Assembly: GCA_025352625.1 (NCBI GenBank)
Contig: JANXSR010000431.1
Location: forward strand, 1-43,139
Direction: 5' to 3'
DNA length: 43,139 bases
Source of the DNA: Ferruginibacter sp.
GTDB lineage: Bacteria; Bacteroidota; Bacteroidia; Chitinophagales; Chitinophagaceae
Shown: piece by piece, positions 1 to 8,208 of the stretch
Position numbering within the stretch: position 1 is the stretch's first letter
How the letters are laid out: each line of letters begins with the position of its first letter
The notes under the pieces: model-generated
What the model saw: only the letters and a program-made list of their open reading frames with translations
Database searches by the model: none
What the model was told of the DNA's origin: nothing
Position numbers and translations under genes: made by a program

Positions 1-115
1 CGTCTTTCGCAATCGCCAGTTGATGGTGCAAGCTGTCATTTACTTCTTTGGTTTGTGCAAAGCCAATGTTCCATGCAAATGCAAGAAGAACGGTCAATCG
101 AAATGTCTTCATCAT
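1..115 (-). CDS. N-terminus of an exported protein, cut by the window edge
   Basis: The minus strand starts with ATG ATG at 115-110 and encodes MMKTFRLTVLLAF followed by a hydrophobic stretch ending in GFAQ, a typical Bacteroidota signal peptide. About 17 further residues (TKEVNDSLHHQLAIAKD) are visible before the window ends. The DSLxxxLAIAKD pattern is what one often sees at the start of tetratricopeptide-repeat sensor kinases in this phylum, which would fit the kinase directly upstream, but the visible part is too short to assign. The start lies 4 bp beyond the stop codon of the giant kinase, so the two are probably cotranscribed. Confidence 0.6.
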   Translation of the reverse strand, partial: MMKTFRLTVLLAFAWNIGFAQTKEVNDSLHHQLAIAKD

Positions 116-119
116 TATA

Positions 120-3100
120 TTAAATAATTGGTAATTGAATAGTAAACTCCGTTCCTTCACCTTCTCTTGTTTTCACCCTTATTTCTCCTCCATGTGCTTT
201 CACAATATCATAGGCCAATGACAAGCCCAAACCTGTTCCCTGTCCTGTTGGTTTTGTGGTAAAGAAGGGTTGAAAAATTTTGTCTGATATTTTTTTGGGA
301 ATGCCATTGCCATTATCGCTCACTTTTATTTCAATATGGTTGTTTACCTTTTTTGTTTCAATGGAAACAAGCGGTTCATATTTATTGTGTGCCGGCTTTA
401 AGCTTTCAGCTTTTTGCTTTTCGCCTGTTGCGTAAAATGCATTGTTTATCAGATTGAGAATAACTCTTCCAATATCCTGCGGAATAATATCGATCTTTTG
501 AATAGTTTCATCAAAATCTGTTTTCAATGTTGCATTAAAAGATTTGTCCTTGGCACGCAAACCATGATAAGCCAAACGCAAATATTCATCTGCCAGGGCA
601 TTGATATTGGTGGCTTCTTTTGTGGCGGTGCTGCTGCGGCTGTGTTGCAGCATTCCTTTTACAATGGCGTCGGCACGTTTGCCGTGGTGATTTATTTTTT
701 CTTCGTTATCTATCACATCATTGGCAATAGCTTTTGCATCTTCCATATTTCCTTTATCCATTTCATCTTTCATTTCAACGAGCAATTCCTGGTTTACTTC
801 GCTAAAATTATTTACAAAGTTTAAAGGGTTTTGAATTTCATGTGCAATGCCCGCAGTGAGTTCGCCCAGTGAAGCCATCTTTGCTGATTGCACCAATTGT
901 GCCTGTGCCTGTTTAAGATCTACCAGTGTTTTTTCAATCTGTTCTTTGGCCGATTCCAGTTTATTGAAATCTTCGTAACGTGCATAGGCGGTAGAGAATG
1001 CATCAGCGAGGTTTTGCACTAATTGTAATTCATCATCACTCAACGGTGCAGTATTACCTACATACAACATGCCCTGCATAAACGGAAGAAAATGCAGATC
1101 AAGATTAGTGGGGCGGTTTTCTACAAGATATTTTCCGCCGCTTGTTATGGCACCTTGTTCTACCAGATTTTTTGTAAACTCAATAAACTGGGCTTCATCC
1201 CAATGTTGTTTATACATTTTTTTCTTTTGCCAGTGTGCTGTTATTGTAGCAGTTTCGCCGGGAGTATTGAAGGGTTGATGAAAAGCTGCAATGGCCGCCC
1301 CGTCTGGCGTAGATAAAAAAGTATGCACCTGTTGCTGCTCTTCATCCATAAGAAATACACCACACCTGATGAAGGGTACACCAATGGTCCTCAATTCCCG
1401 CCATATTAATGGGGTGATTCTTTCCAAATCATTGGTGGTACGCATGGAGGCTATTTCTGCACGAACTCTGTCAACCGATGCCCGCTTAACTGTTTCCAAA
1501 GCCTGTGCTTCTGCTTTTTGCAGGTCAAGAAATCTTGTGTAAGTCTGTTCGAAAACTTTTGCGAAGCGTTTAAAAATATTATGAGTCTCGGGGTGATGTT
1601 CGTGTAGATGAAAGGATAAATAACCCTGGCTAAAAAAAGCGAAATGATATACCATCCATTCCGGAAATGAATAACCGGCGTCTCTCAGTTTTTTTATAAC
1701 ATCCCCAATACCCGGCAGTGTCAATAAATAATCAAAATGTTTTTTTAAGTCTTTACCGCCCACTTCCTTTACCAAAAAAGTTTCTCCTTTTTTCATCTTC
1801 CCGTATACTTCCTTATAAATTGAACTTTCTGTATGTGGCAATATAAATGGGGTTTGTAACCCCCCTTCTGGTGAACTCATCCACACCGTAGCTGCTTTCT
1901 CATCCTTGTTCCAGATATTAAAACCGCAACTTCCTGTTTGCACACCCAATGCTTTCATCTGCTGAAATAATAATATGGCAGCATCCTGAAGTTCATCGCT
2001 ATGCTGCATAGCCATTGTTCTTGCTCTCACTCTTTCCAGCGCTAATTCTATCTGTGATTCTCTTGCCTGAGCTTCTGCTTTTTGCAGATCGAGGAAACGG
2101 GTAAATGCTTGTTGAAAGGCAAAACCAAAACGTCTTAAAATACTATTTCCGTCATCTGTATATGGGATGGCGGAATAATTTGCCATAGTGAGGTAAACTT
2201 CATTCAGAACAGCTGTTGATACAGACATCCCTTTTGATTGCAATCGTTTTTGTAATTGCTCTTCAGGAAGATATTTTAGGATTGTATTTGTGATTAGATG
2301 TTTGATGAACTGATGCGTTTCATTCGCAGTCATTGTGAAGGAATTAAATTCAAGCTTTTCTGCCCTTTCCCTCACCATTTCATGAAACAATCTGTTATCT
2401 AAGTATGGAATAAAAAATCGAACAGGATCTGCTTGTCCGAATGATACATTCCAGGTATCAAATCCCTCCGTTGTATCTCCAACAATAAAGTTTACAAAGT
2501 CAAAATGTAATCCCAAAGCCTGTAGTTGATGACCAATCACTTCAATCACATTTTTAAGGTGATCGCTGTGTTGCATTCCCATTGTTCTTGAACGCACTCT
2601 TTCCAAAGATGCTTCTATCTGTGCTTCTCTTGCCTGGGTTTCTGCTTTTTGTAAATCAAGGAAACGTGTGTAAGATTGTTCAAACACCTTGGCAAACCGG
2701 ATGAATATTTCGGCTTCCGGATAATCTCCGGTGGTGATAATCAAAAGGTAGCCGGAAGTGAAATAAGCGGCATGCCATTTTTGCCACAGGGGAAACTGAA
2801 TACCAGATGCCAGCATATTTTCTAAAACCGGCTGAATAGAAGGTACAGTAACCATGTAGTTATAGTGTTCCCTCAATTCATCGCCTCCTTTGGCGATAGA
2901 AAATAATTCAGCCTTATTTTTCCATCCTTCATACATTTTAATGTGCACATCATCTTCATTATTTGGAATAAACACAGACGGTTGCATCCCGTTTTCAAAT
3001 GCTGTTCTAAATTCATCTGCCGCACTGTTCTCCCTGCAAAGCACAATGGCACAAGTCCACAAACTACCTCCAAGGTTTCTTAATTGATTAAACAGAATTG

Positions 3101-6100
3101 TAGCAACATCATTTAGCTCTTCGCTTTTTTGCATGGCCATTGTTCTGGCCCTTACTCTTTCCAATGCCAATTGTATTTGTGCCTCTCTTGCCTGTGCTTC
3201 TGCTTTTTGCAGATCGAGAAAACGGGTATAAGCTTGCTCAAAAACTTTTCCGAAACGTTTAAAAATTCCCTCTTCTTCCTTGGTAAATTCTTTGAGATCA
3301 AACCGTTGAAAAATCAATATGGAGTTTTTAGAAGCCACAACGGCTCTAATATATGCAGGTGAATGATACACAAATTCCTGTCTTTCTTTAGAAAACTTCG
3401 CAAAATCGGAGTATTTGAACAGAAGCCTGAAATACTTATTCTTTTCAGCCTTTGAATAATTTTCAGTATAAAAATCGACATTTTTATTCAAGGCATTAAT
3501 GAGCCTGTTTGTAATGGGATGTTCTAAATACGGAATATGAAATTTTTCCAGGTCATCTTGTCCCTCCCTGGCATACCAATCATTCACACCATCTTCAGGA
3601 TTGGCAAAATCAGTTACTATTTGCGTGCCGCTTACTTCTACTCTCAATCCTATTATTTCCTTATCAAGAATTCGAACGACTTCAACCAGTTCTTCACTTT
3701 TATGCATGGCCATGCTCCTGCTTCTCACTCTTTCCAGTGCCGCTTCAATTTGAGCCTCTCTTGCCTGTGCTTCAGCTTTCTGTAAGTCAAGAAAACGGGT
3801 ATAGGTTTGTTCAAAAACTTTGGCGAAGCGTTTGAAAGTATCATGCATTTCGGGGAAATGCTCAGAAGTAATGAAAAGCAGGTTACCGTGTGAAAAATTA
3901 GCAAGATGATCAATTTGAAAAGTTGGAAATGGGATGCCGGCATCCAACATATTTTGCAATATCTCTCCCAAAACAGGAAGTGATAACATATACCTGTAAT
4001 GGCCAGCTTGATATTCACCTTCCTTTTCATACACAAAAAGTTCATCGCCTCTCTTTCTTGATTCATTGAAGGCAATAAAAACCGGATGTTCTGTTAACGG
4101 AATTTTGCAAGGTGGCAAAATATCCCCTTCAGTACTTCCCGGATACCATGTACATTCCTTGTCATCAATTTCAAAGATGTTAAATCCGCAATGAAATTGG
4201 GGCACGCCTAATGTTTTCACCTGTTGGAAAAGAAGAACTGCCACTTCAGGCAGTTCTTCACTTCGCTGCATTGCCATTGTTCTGCTTCTAACTTTTTCCA
4301 GTGCACTTTCTATTCTTGCTTCTTTTGCTTGTGCTTCTGCTTTCTGCAGGTCGAGAAAGCGTATGTAGGTTTGTTCAAATACTTTAGCGAAGCGTTTGAA
4401 AACATCATGCATTTCAGGGAAATGCTTGTAGGTAATAAAGATCAGGTTGCCGTAGGCAAAATTGGCGACATGATCAATTTGAAAAACAGGGAACTCGAAA
4501 CCGACGTCAAGCATGCTTTGCAATAAATCTCCAACACCGGGGAGCGAAAGCATATATTGATAATGGCCCTTTTGGTAATCACCTTCTTTTTCATAAACAA
4601 AAAGTTCATCGCCACGCCTTCTTGATTCATCAAAGCTTATAAAGACAGGGTGTTCTGTTAGCGGGATTTTGCAGGGTGATTGCGATATGATTCCGTCTGG
4701 TGTACCCGGGTAATAGGTGAATTCTTTGTCGCCGGTTTCCCAGATATTAAACCCACAATTCCACTGAGGTACCCCTAATGCTTTCACTTGCTGAAATAAG
4801 ATGGAGGCGACATCCAACAATTCATCACTGTGCTGCATAGCCATTGTTCTTGCACGAACTCTTTCCATGGCCAGTTGAATTTGCGATTCTCTTGCCTGCG
4901 CTTCTGCATTTTGCAGATCGAGAAATCTTGTATACGTCTGTTCAAAAACTTTTCCGAATCGTTTAAATATGTCGTGTGCCTCAGGTACTGGCTCATAAGT
5001 GATGAACATAAGGCTCAGTTTTGAACCGAACACAAAATGCTCATATTGATGAGAAGGGAACTGGTTGCCATCTTGCCTCATTTTCTCAAACTGCTCTTCA
5101 CCCAATCCGGTTAGTGCGATGTACAATTGTTTGATCTTCTCTCCTTCGACATATTGCACATCAAATTCAACTCCGCTTTTCCTGGCGTTACTGATGTCTT
5201 GTAATGCTTCAGCCCTGTCTGTTAGCACGGTATAGGGCTCAATAAAACCTCCGTTAGGACTGGTTATGTAATCAACGTAAGAGTTATTGTCATCACTCCA
5301 GACATTGAACCCGGCTGTCCAGCTTTTGATGCCCAGATCTGTTACCTGTTTAAACAAAAGGCCGGCCACCTCTGTCAGTTCCTCACTTTTTTGCATGGCC
5401 ATTGTTCTACTTCTAACTTTTTCCAAAGCAGTTTCAATCTTTGCCTCCCTTGCCTGTGCTTCGGCTTGTTTTAAATCATTGAAACGTGTATACGTGAGAT
5501 CAAAAACTTTTCCGAAGCGGCTAAGAATATCAAGATTGGCCTCAGATAAAGGCGCATCTCCAACAGTTTGTAATCCTCCGAAATTGCTGAACGAGAAAGA
5601 ACAAACATATTTTTCCATAGCCCTAGATGCTGCCTGTGCAACTTCAGGTGTTCTCTTAAATTCCGTTTCACTAAATAAATAATCGTCATAGATTCGTTTT
5701 TCATTCCCTTCGAGTGTATACACCGACTTAGTCTTCCTTTCTTTCCAGTCTTTCAATATCGCATGATGATAAGGATAATCTTCAAACTTCATGTAATAAG
5801 ATTCAGGCTCCTTATCTATATCAGGATTTGCTGCCCAAACGGTATTAGTCAATGAACTTACATCTATTATATTAATGATACACCAGGTTAATGCAAAATC
5901 AAGTTTGGTTAATTCTTTAAAAACAATATCAACTAATTCAGACAATTCATCAGACTTTTGCATAGCCATTGCTCTTGCCCTCACTCTTTCCAATCCCAAT
6001 TCTATTTGTGCTTCTCTTGCCTGTGCTTCTGCTTTTTGCAGATCGAGAAAACGAACATAGGCCTGTTCAAAAACTCTTGCAAACCGTATTACCACCTGAA

Positions 6101-6692
6101 AGTATTCATCTGAAACCGTAATTGGCCCGGACCAACTGTCAAAACCAATAATCGAGTTTTTTTCAGCTATCAAATATGCAGTCCAGCTTTCACTTTCAAT
6201 TTGAATTTGCCTTATTGATTCAGGTATTTTTAATTCATTATGCTTTGCTACATACCGGAAATAATCATTTTTTGTTTTTCCTGAATAAGATTTATTAAAA
6301 AGGTGCTTGCCACTTTCAATGGCATTCCACAAATCTTTAATGATTGTGTTGTTTTGTATTTCTTTATCATAAGGGAGATCGATAAAAGCAGGAGTTGATA
6401 AATGTTTAGTCGCAATCCATAGCCGTATATTTCTTTTTTCTTTTTCAAATAGAAATATACAGGCTCCATCTAAAGTAAGGCCTAGTTCTACAAACCTGTC
6501 AAATAAAGAAGCCACCACTTTCTCCAGTTCATCGGAATGATGCATTGCCAAAGAAGTGGAACGCACTTTTTCCAAAGCCGCTTCAATGGCTGCCTCCCGT
6601 TGCATCAACTCCAGAGCCGCCGATTTTTCTTCCAGCAGTTTTTGCAAATCACCATTTGGTAATTGCTGCGGAATTTCTTTTTTGTTTGCCAT
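120..6692 (-). CDS. Giant soluble histidine kinase with ten tandem sensor modules
   Basis: This 2190-aa protein has no signal peptide and no evident membrane segment, so it should sense cytoplasmic signals. Residues ~30-1880 are ten GAF-like modules of about 189 aa, each opening with a helix of the type ALERVRxRTMAMQxSxEL and closing with FKRFxKVFEQTYTRFLDL and a QKAEAQAREAQ helix. A coiled-coil linker leads to a HisKA-type dimerisation helix with phospho-acceptor His near residue 1951 (AHEIQNPLNFVNNF). An HATPase_c domain follows: N box NLINNAFYA, G1 DNGNGIP, F box FQPFFTTKP and G2 GQGTGLGLSLAYDIVKAHGG. All key kinase residues are present. There is no receiver domain, so phosphate presumably goes to a regulator encoded elsewhere. 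The ATG at 6692 is the only good start. The length is exceptional for a histidine kinase. The module ligand is unknown. Confidence 0.93.
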   Translation of the reverse strand: MANKKEIPQQLPNGDLQKLLEEKSAALELMQREAAIEAALEKVRSTSLAMHHSDELEKVVASLFDRFVELGLTLDGACIFLFEKEKRNIRLWIATKHLSTPAFIDLPYDKEIQNNTIIKDLWNAIESGKHLFNKSYSGKTKNDYFRYVAKHNELKIPESIRQIQIESESWTAYLIAEKNSIIGFDSWSGPITVSDEYFQVVIRFARVFEQAYVRFLDLQKAEAQAREAQIELGLERVRARAMAMQKSDELSELVDIVFKELTKLDFALTWCIINIIDVSSLTNTVWAANPDIDKEPESYYMKFEDYPYHHAILKDWKERKTKSVYTLEGNEKRIYDDYLFSETEFKRTPEVAQAASRAMEKYVCSFSFSNFGGLQTVGDAPLSEANLDILSRFGKVFDLTYTRFNDLKQAEAQAREAKIETALEKVRSRTMAMQKSEELTEVAGLLFKQVTDLGIKSWTAGFNVWSDDNNSYVDYITSPNGGFIEPYTVLTDRAEALQDISNARKSGVEFDVQYVEGEKIKQLYIALTGLGEEQFEKMRQDGNQFPSHQYEHFVFGSKLSLMFITYEPVPEAHDIFKRFGKVFEQTYTRFLDLQNAEAQARESQIQLAMERVRARTMAMQHSDELLDVASILFQQVKALGVPQWNCGFNIWETGDKEFTYYPGTPDGIISQSPCKIPLTEHPVFISFDESRRRGDELFVYEKEGDYQKGHYQYMLSLPGVGDLLQSMLDVGFEFPVFQIDHVANFAYGNLIFITYKHFPEMHDVFKRFAKVFEQTYIRFLDLQKAEAQAKEARIESALEKVRSRTMAMQRSEELPEVAVLLFQQVKTLGVPQFHCGFNIFEIDDKECTWYPGSTEGDILPPCKIPLTEHPVFIAFNESRKRGDELFVYEKEGEYQAGHYRYMLSLPVLGEILQNMLDAGIPFPTFQIDHLANFSHGNLLFITSEHFPEMHDTFKRFAKVFEQTYTRFLDLQKAEAQAREAQIEAALERVRSRSMAMHKSEELVEVVRILDKEIIGLRVEVSGTQIVTDFANPEDGVNDWYAREGQDDLEKFHIPYLEHPITNRLINALNKNVDFYTENYSKAEKNKYFRLLFKYSDFAKFSKERQEFVYHSPAYIRAVVASKNSILIFQRFDLKEFTKEEEGIFKRFGKVFEQAYTRFLDLQKAEAQAREAQIQLALERVRARTMAMQKSEELNDVATILFNQLRNLGGSLWTCAIVLCRENSAADEFRTAFENGMQPSVFIPNNEDDVHIKMYEGWKNKAELFSIAKGGDELREHYNYMVTVPSIQPVLENMLASGIQFPLWQKWHAAYFTSGYLLIITTGDYPEAEIFIRFAKVFEQSYTRFLDLQKAETQAREAQIEASLERVRSRTMGMQHSDHLKNVIEVIGHQLQALGLHFDFVNFIVGDTTEGFDTWNVSFGQADPVRFFIPYLDNRLFHEMVRERAEKLEFNSFTMTANETHQFIKHLITNTILKYLPEEQLQKRLQSKGMSVSTAVLNEVYLTMANYSAIPYTDDGNSILRRFGFAFQQAFTRFLDLQKAEAQARESQIELALERVRARTMAMQHSDELQDAAILLFQQMKALGVQTGSCGFNIWNKDEKAATVWMSSPEGGLQTPFILPHTESSIYKEVYGKMKKGETFLVKEVGGKDLKKHFDYLLTLPGIGDVIKKLRDAGYSFPEWMVYHFAFFSQGYLSFHLHEHHPETHNIFKRFAKVFEQTYTRFLDLQKAEAQALETVKRASVDRVRAEIASMRTTNDLERITPLIWRELRTIGVPFIRCGVFLMDEEQQQVHTFLSTPDGAAIAAFHQPFNTPGETATITAHWQKKKMYKQHWDEAQFIEFTKNLVEQGAITSGGKYLVENRPTNLDLHFLPFMQGMLYVGNTAPLSDDELQLVQNLADAFSTAYARYEDFNKLESAKEQIEKTLVDLKQAQAQLVQSAKMASLGELTAGIAHEIQNPLNFVNNFSEVNQELLVEMKDEMDKGNMEDAKAIANDVIDNEEKINHHGKRADAIVKGMLQHSRSSTATKEATNINALADEYLRLAYHGLRAKDKSFNATLKTDFDETIQKIDIIPQDIGRVILNLINNAFYATGEKQKAESLKPAHNKYEPLVSIETKKVNNHIEIKVSDNGNGIPKKISDKIFQPFFTTKPTGQGTGLGLSLAYDIVKAHGGEIRVKTREGEGTEFTIQLPII
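393..421. repeat. Short AGCTT/AAAGC-type insert in the kinase ATPase domain
   Basis: Between the N box (NNAFYA) and the YEPLVS strand the kinase carries a low-complexity insert translated GEKQKAESLKPAHNK. Its DNA is a run of GCTTT/AAGC/TTTCAGC motifs, like the small in-frame repeats scattered through Bacteroidota genes. The paralogous kinase has an unrelated insert at the same site. Confidence 0.45.
960..6605 (-). repeat. Ten tandem ~567-bp protein-coding repeats in the first kinase
   Basis: The codons for the (A/L)(L/M)E(R/K)VR signature recur near 6567, 5985, 5415, 4858, 4290, 3728, 3158, 2595, 2028 and 1460, giving units of 557-582 bp (~189 aa). The inter-module helix (YTRFLDLQKAEAQAREAQ) is nearly identical in DNA as well as protein, while the middles have diverged. 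Modules 4 and 5 (about 3730-4870) remain very similar throughout: both carry CKIPLTEHPVFI and GDELFVYEKEG. The last module is the most divergent and runs into the kinase coiled coil. Confidence 0.9.
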
Positions 6693-6959
6693 GTTGTTTG
6701 GTTTAAACAGAATTATTATTGGGTATACTTTAATTTTCGCAGGGCTGGACGGCAGTAACTATTGTGATGGCAAGGGTTGAGGATAATAATTCATTCAAGT
6801 TAAACTTAAATTTCATTTTTGGCAAGTGTAAGGCAACCAGGCACTGAATTTAATTAAGTGCCTTCTCCTTCTTTTATTGCTGCTTTAAACTATACCGGAC
6901 AAATCCGGAATTCAATTCCGGATTTGTCCAATACTCATTTTTTAAGTGTTAATTTATTT
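6693..6959. other. Intergenic region upstream of the first kinase
   Basis: This 267-bp stretch separates the ATPase stop codon from the kinase start. It contains the palindrome at 6897-6929 and a weak 6-bp stem (GGCACT/AGTGCC, 6840-6862, no T-run). The promoter of the kinase is presumably here, but I could not pick out a convincing Bacteroidota TTTG / TAnnTTTG pair. I see no gene. Confidence 0.5.
6897..6929. repeat. 33-bp perfect palindrome, downstream of the DUF4143 ATPase
   Basis: The arms GGACAAATCCGGAATT (6897-6912) and AATTCCGGATTTGTCC (6914-6929) are perfect inverted repeats around a single C. The same bases plus AAT (36 bp, 6897-6932) recur identically at 8133-8168 on the other side of the ATPase gene. 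It lies 30 bp beyond the ATPase stop codon. No T-run follows on the minus strand, so it is not a standard intrinsic terminator. Confidence 0.9.
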
Positions 6960-8111
6960 TCAGTAAAATTTATTCCATGGTTGTACAATTATCCCGTTGC
7001 TTCTTTGCTGTTCCTGCTTCCCTCCATATATTATTATTTTCCAGACAGGCTTTGTATTTAATGCCGAGAAATATTCAACGCCTTTAAAAAAATCGGTTGA
7101 TACTGTTTCGCCTGCTTTTAATTCCATCGCAGTTAATTTACCAGCTTTATCTATCAGGATATCTACTTCATTGCCCGTTTTATCACGCCAGTAAAAAAGG
7201 TTATCGGCTTCACCGGTATTAAAACGCTCTTTCAGCAATTCGCTTACAACCAGGTTTTCAAATAAGGGGCCCTTGGCTGTGTGGGTAGCAATTTGAGCAG
7301 CATTGCTTATGCCGAGCAATGAACAGGCTACACCGGTATCATAAAAATAAAGTTTGGGGGTTTTAATAATACGCTTATTAAAATTACCATGGTAAGGTTT
7401 AAGTAAATAAATAACATAGCTGCTCTGCAGTATGCTTAACCATGCTGCTACGGTTTTTTGGTCAATACCGCAATCGTTTGAAAGTGAAGTAAGGTTTAGT
7501 ATCTGGCCAGTTCGCCCGGCACATAAGCGGAGCAGTTTTGTAAATTGCGAAAGGTTGCTGATATTTTTTAGTTGCCGCACATCTCTTTCAACATAAGTAT
7601 TAATATAACCGGCATACCAGTCTGCCGGATTTATTTTTTTTGCAATTACTTCAGGATAGCCGCCATGCAGTATATGCCAGCTGTAACCGGCTTTTATTTT
7701 TTTATTTTCCCTCAATTCCTGCAGCGAAAAAGGTAACAATTGTACATAGGCAATCCTGCCCGAAAGTGATTGTGAAATATTTGACTGCAATAAAAAGTTA
7801 TTTGAACCAGTCAATATAAACAAGCCTTTCTTTTTTGTTTCGTCGAGCACTTGTTGTAAATAAGAAAACAGGTGAGGCGCCCTTTGAATTTCATCCAATA
7901 TGGCGCCGCTTTTAAACTGTCCCAGGAACCCCCTTGGGTCGGCACTGGCAAATTCCAAAGTATCGGGGTTCTCTAAAGAAACATACGGCTTTTGCGGAAA
8001 CACCGTTTTGCAAAGCGTGGTTTTACCGCTTTGTCTTGGCCCTATCACCGCTACGCTGCGGAACGTTTTTGCCAGCCTTTTCAGCCGGTCTTCTGCTGTA
8101 CGTTTTATCAT
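6960..8111 (-). CDS. P-loop ATPase with DUF4143 / nuclease-like C-terminal domain
   Basis: This 383-aa protein is of the AAA_14 + DUF4143 type. Walker A is GPRQSGKTT (residues 24-32), Walker B is AILDEIQRAP (70-79), a sensor-like ILTGSNNFLL follows at ~99-108, and an SLSGR arginine lies near 115-119. The C-terminal part has the order LFENLVVSEL (E285), GNEVDILID (D317) and AMELKAGE (E330-x-K332), which matches the E...D...ExK pattern of PD-(D/E)XK folds. Such ATPases are abundant in Bacteroidota and archaea but have no settled function. The gene sits between two paralogous kinases and is bracketed by identical palindromes, which suggests it arrived as a unit. The ATG at 8111 lies 19 bp from the upstream palindrome. 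Confidence 0.9.
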   Translation of the reverse strand: MIKRTAEDRLKRLAKTFRSVAVIGPRQSGKTTLCKTVFPQKPYVSLENPDTLEFASADPRGFLGQFKSGAILDEIQRAPHLFSYLQQVLDETKKKGLFILTGSNNFLLQSNISQSLSGRIAYVQLLPFSLQELRENKKIKAGYSWHILHGGYPEVIAKKINPADWYAGYINTYVERDVRQLKNISNLSQFTKLLRLCAGRTGQILNLTSLSNDCGIDQKTVAAWLSILQSSYVIYLLKPYHGNFNKRIIKTPKLYFYDTGVACSLLGISNAAQIATHTAKGPLFENLVVSELLKERFNTGEADNLFYWRDKTGNEVDILIDKAGKLTAMELKAGETVSTDFFKGVEYFSALNTKPVWKIIIYGGKQEQQRSNGIIVQPWNKFY

Positions 8112-8130
8112 GTTTTAAAGATAGGATATT

Positions 8131-8167
8131 TTGGACAAATCCGGAATTCAATTCCGGATTTGTCCAA
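8131..8167. repeat. 37-bp perfect palindrome upstream of the DUF4143 ATPase
   Basis: This copy extends the 33-bp core at 8133-8165 by two bases per side, so the outer ends read TTGGACAAAT and ATTTGTCCAA. It ends 19 bp before the ATPase ATG on the minus strand and 41 bp beyond the stop codon of the second kinase. Its location suits an operator or a 5'-leader hairpin; the matching copy on the far side also suits the end of a mobile cassette. Confidence 0.9.
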
Positions 8168-8208
8168 TCCGGCTTTTCGTCATCTTCCCCATAGATAAAA
8201 TAGAGCGG

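Noticed and set aside
414-824. Plus-strand reading frame of 136 codons opposite the kinase
   Set aside because: It is antisense to the highly conserved kinase core, is rich in Cys/Phe/Ile as expected from reverse reading of AT-rich codons, and has no recognisable domain.
960-6605. Regularly spaced repeats as a CRISPR-like or minisatellite array
   Set aside because: The period of ~567 bp is a whole number of codons, the repeat is read in frame as protein modules, and there are no short spacers.
6840-6862. GGCACT / AGTGCC stem upstream of the first kinase as a terminator
   Set aside because: The stem is only 6 bp with an 11-nt loop and no T-run on either strand.
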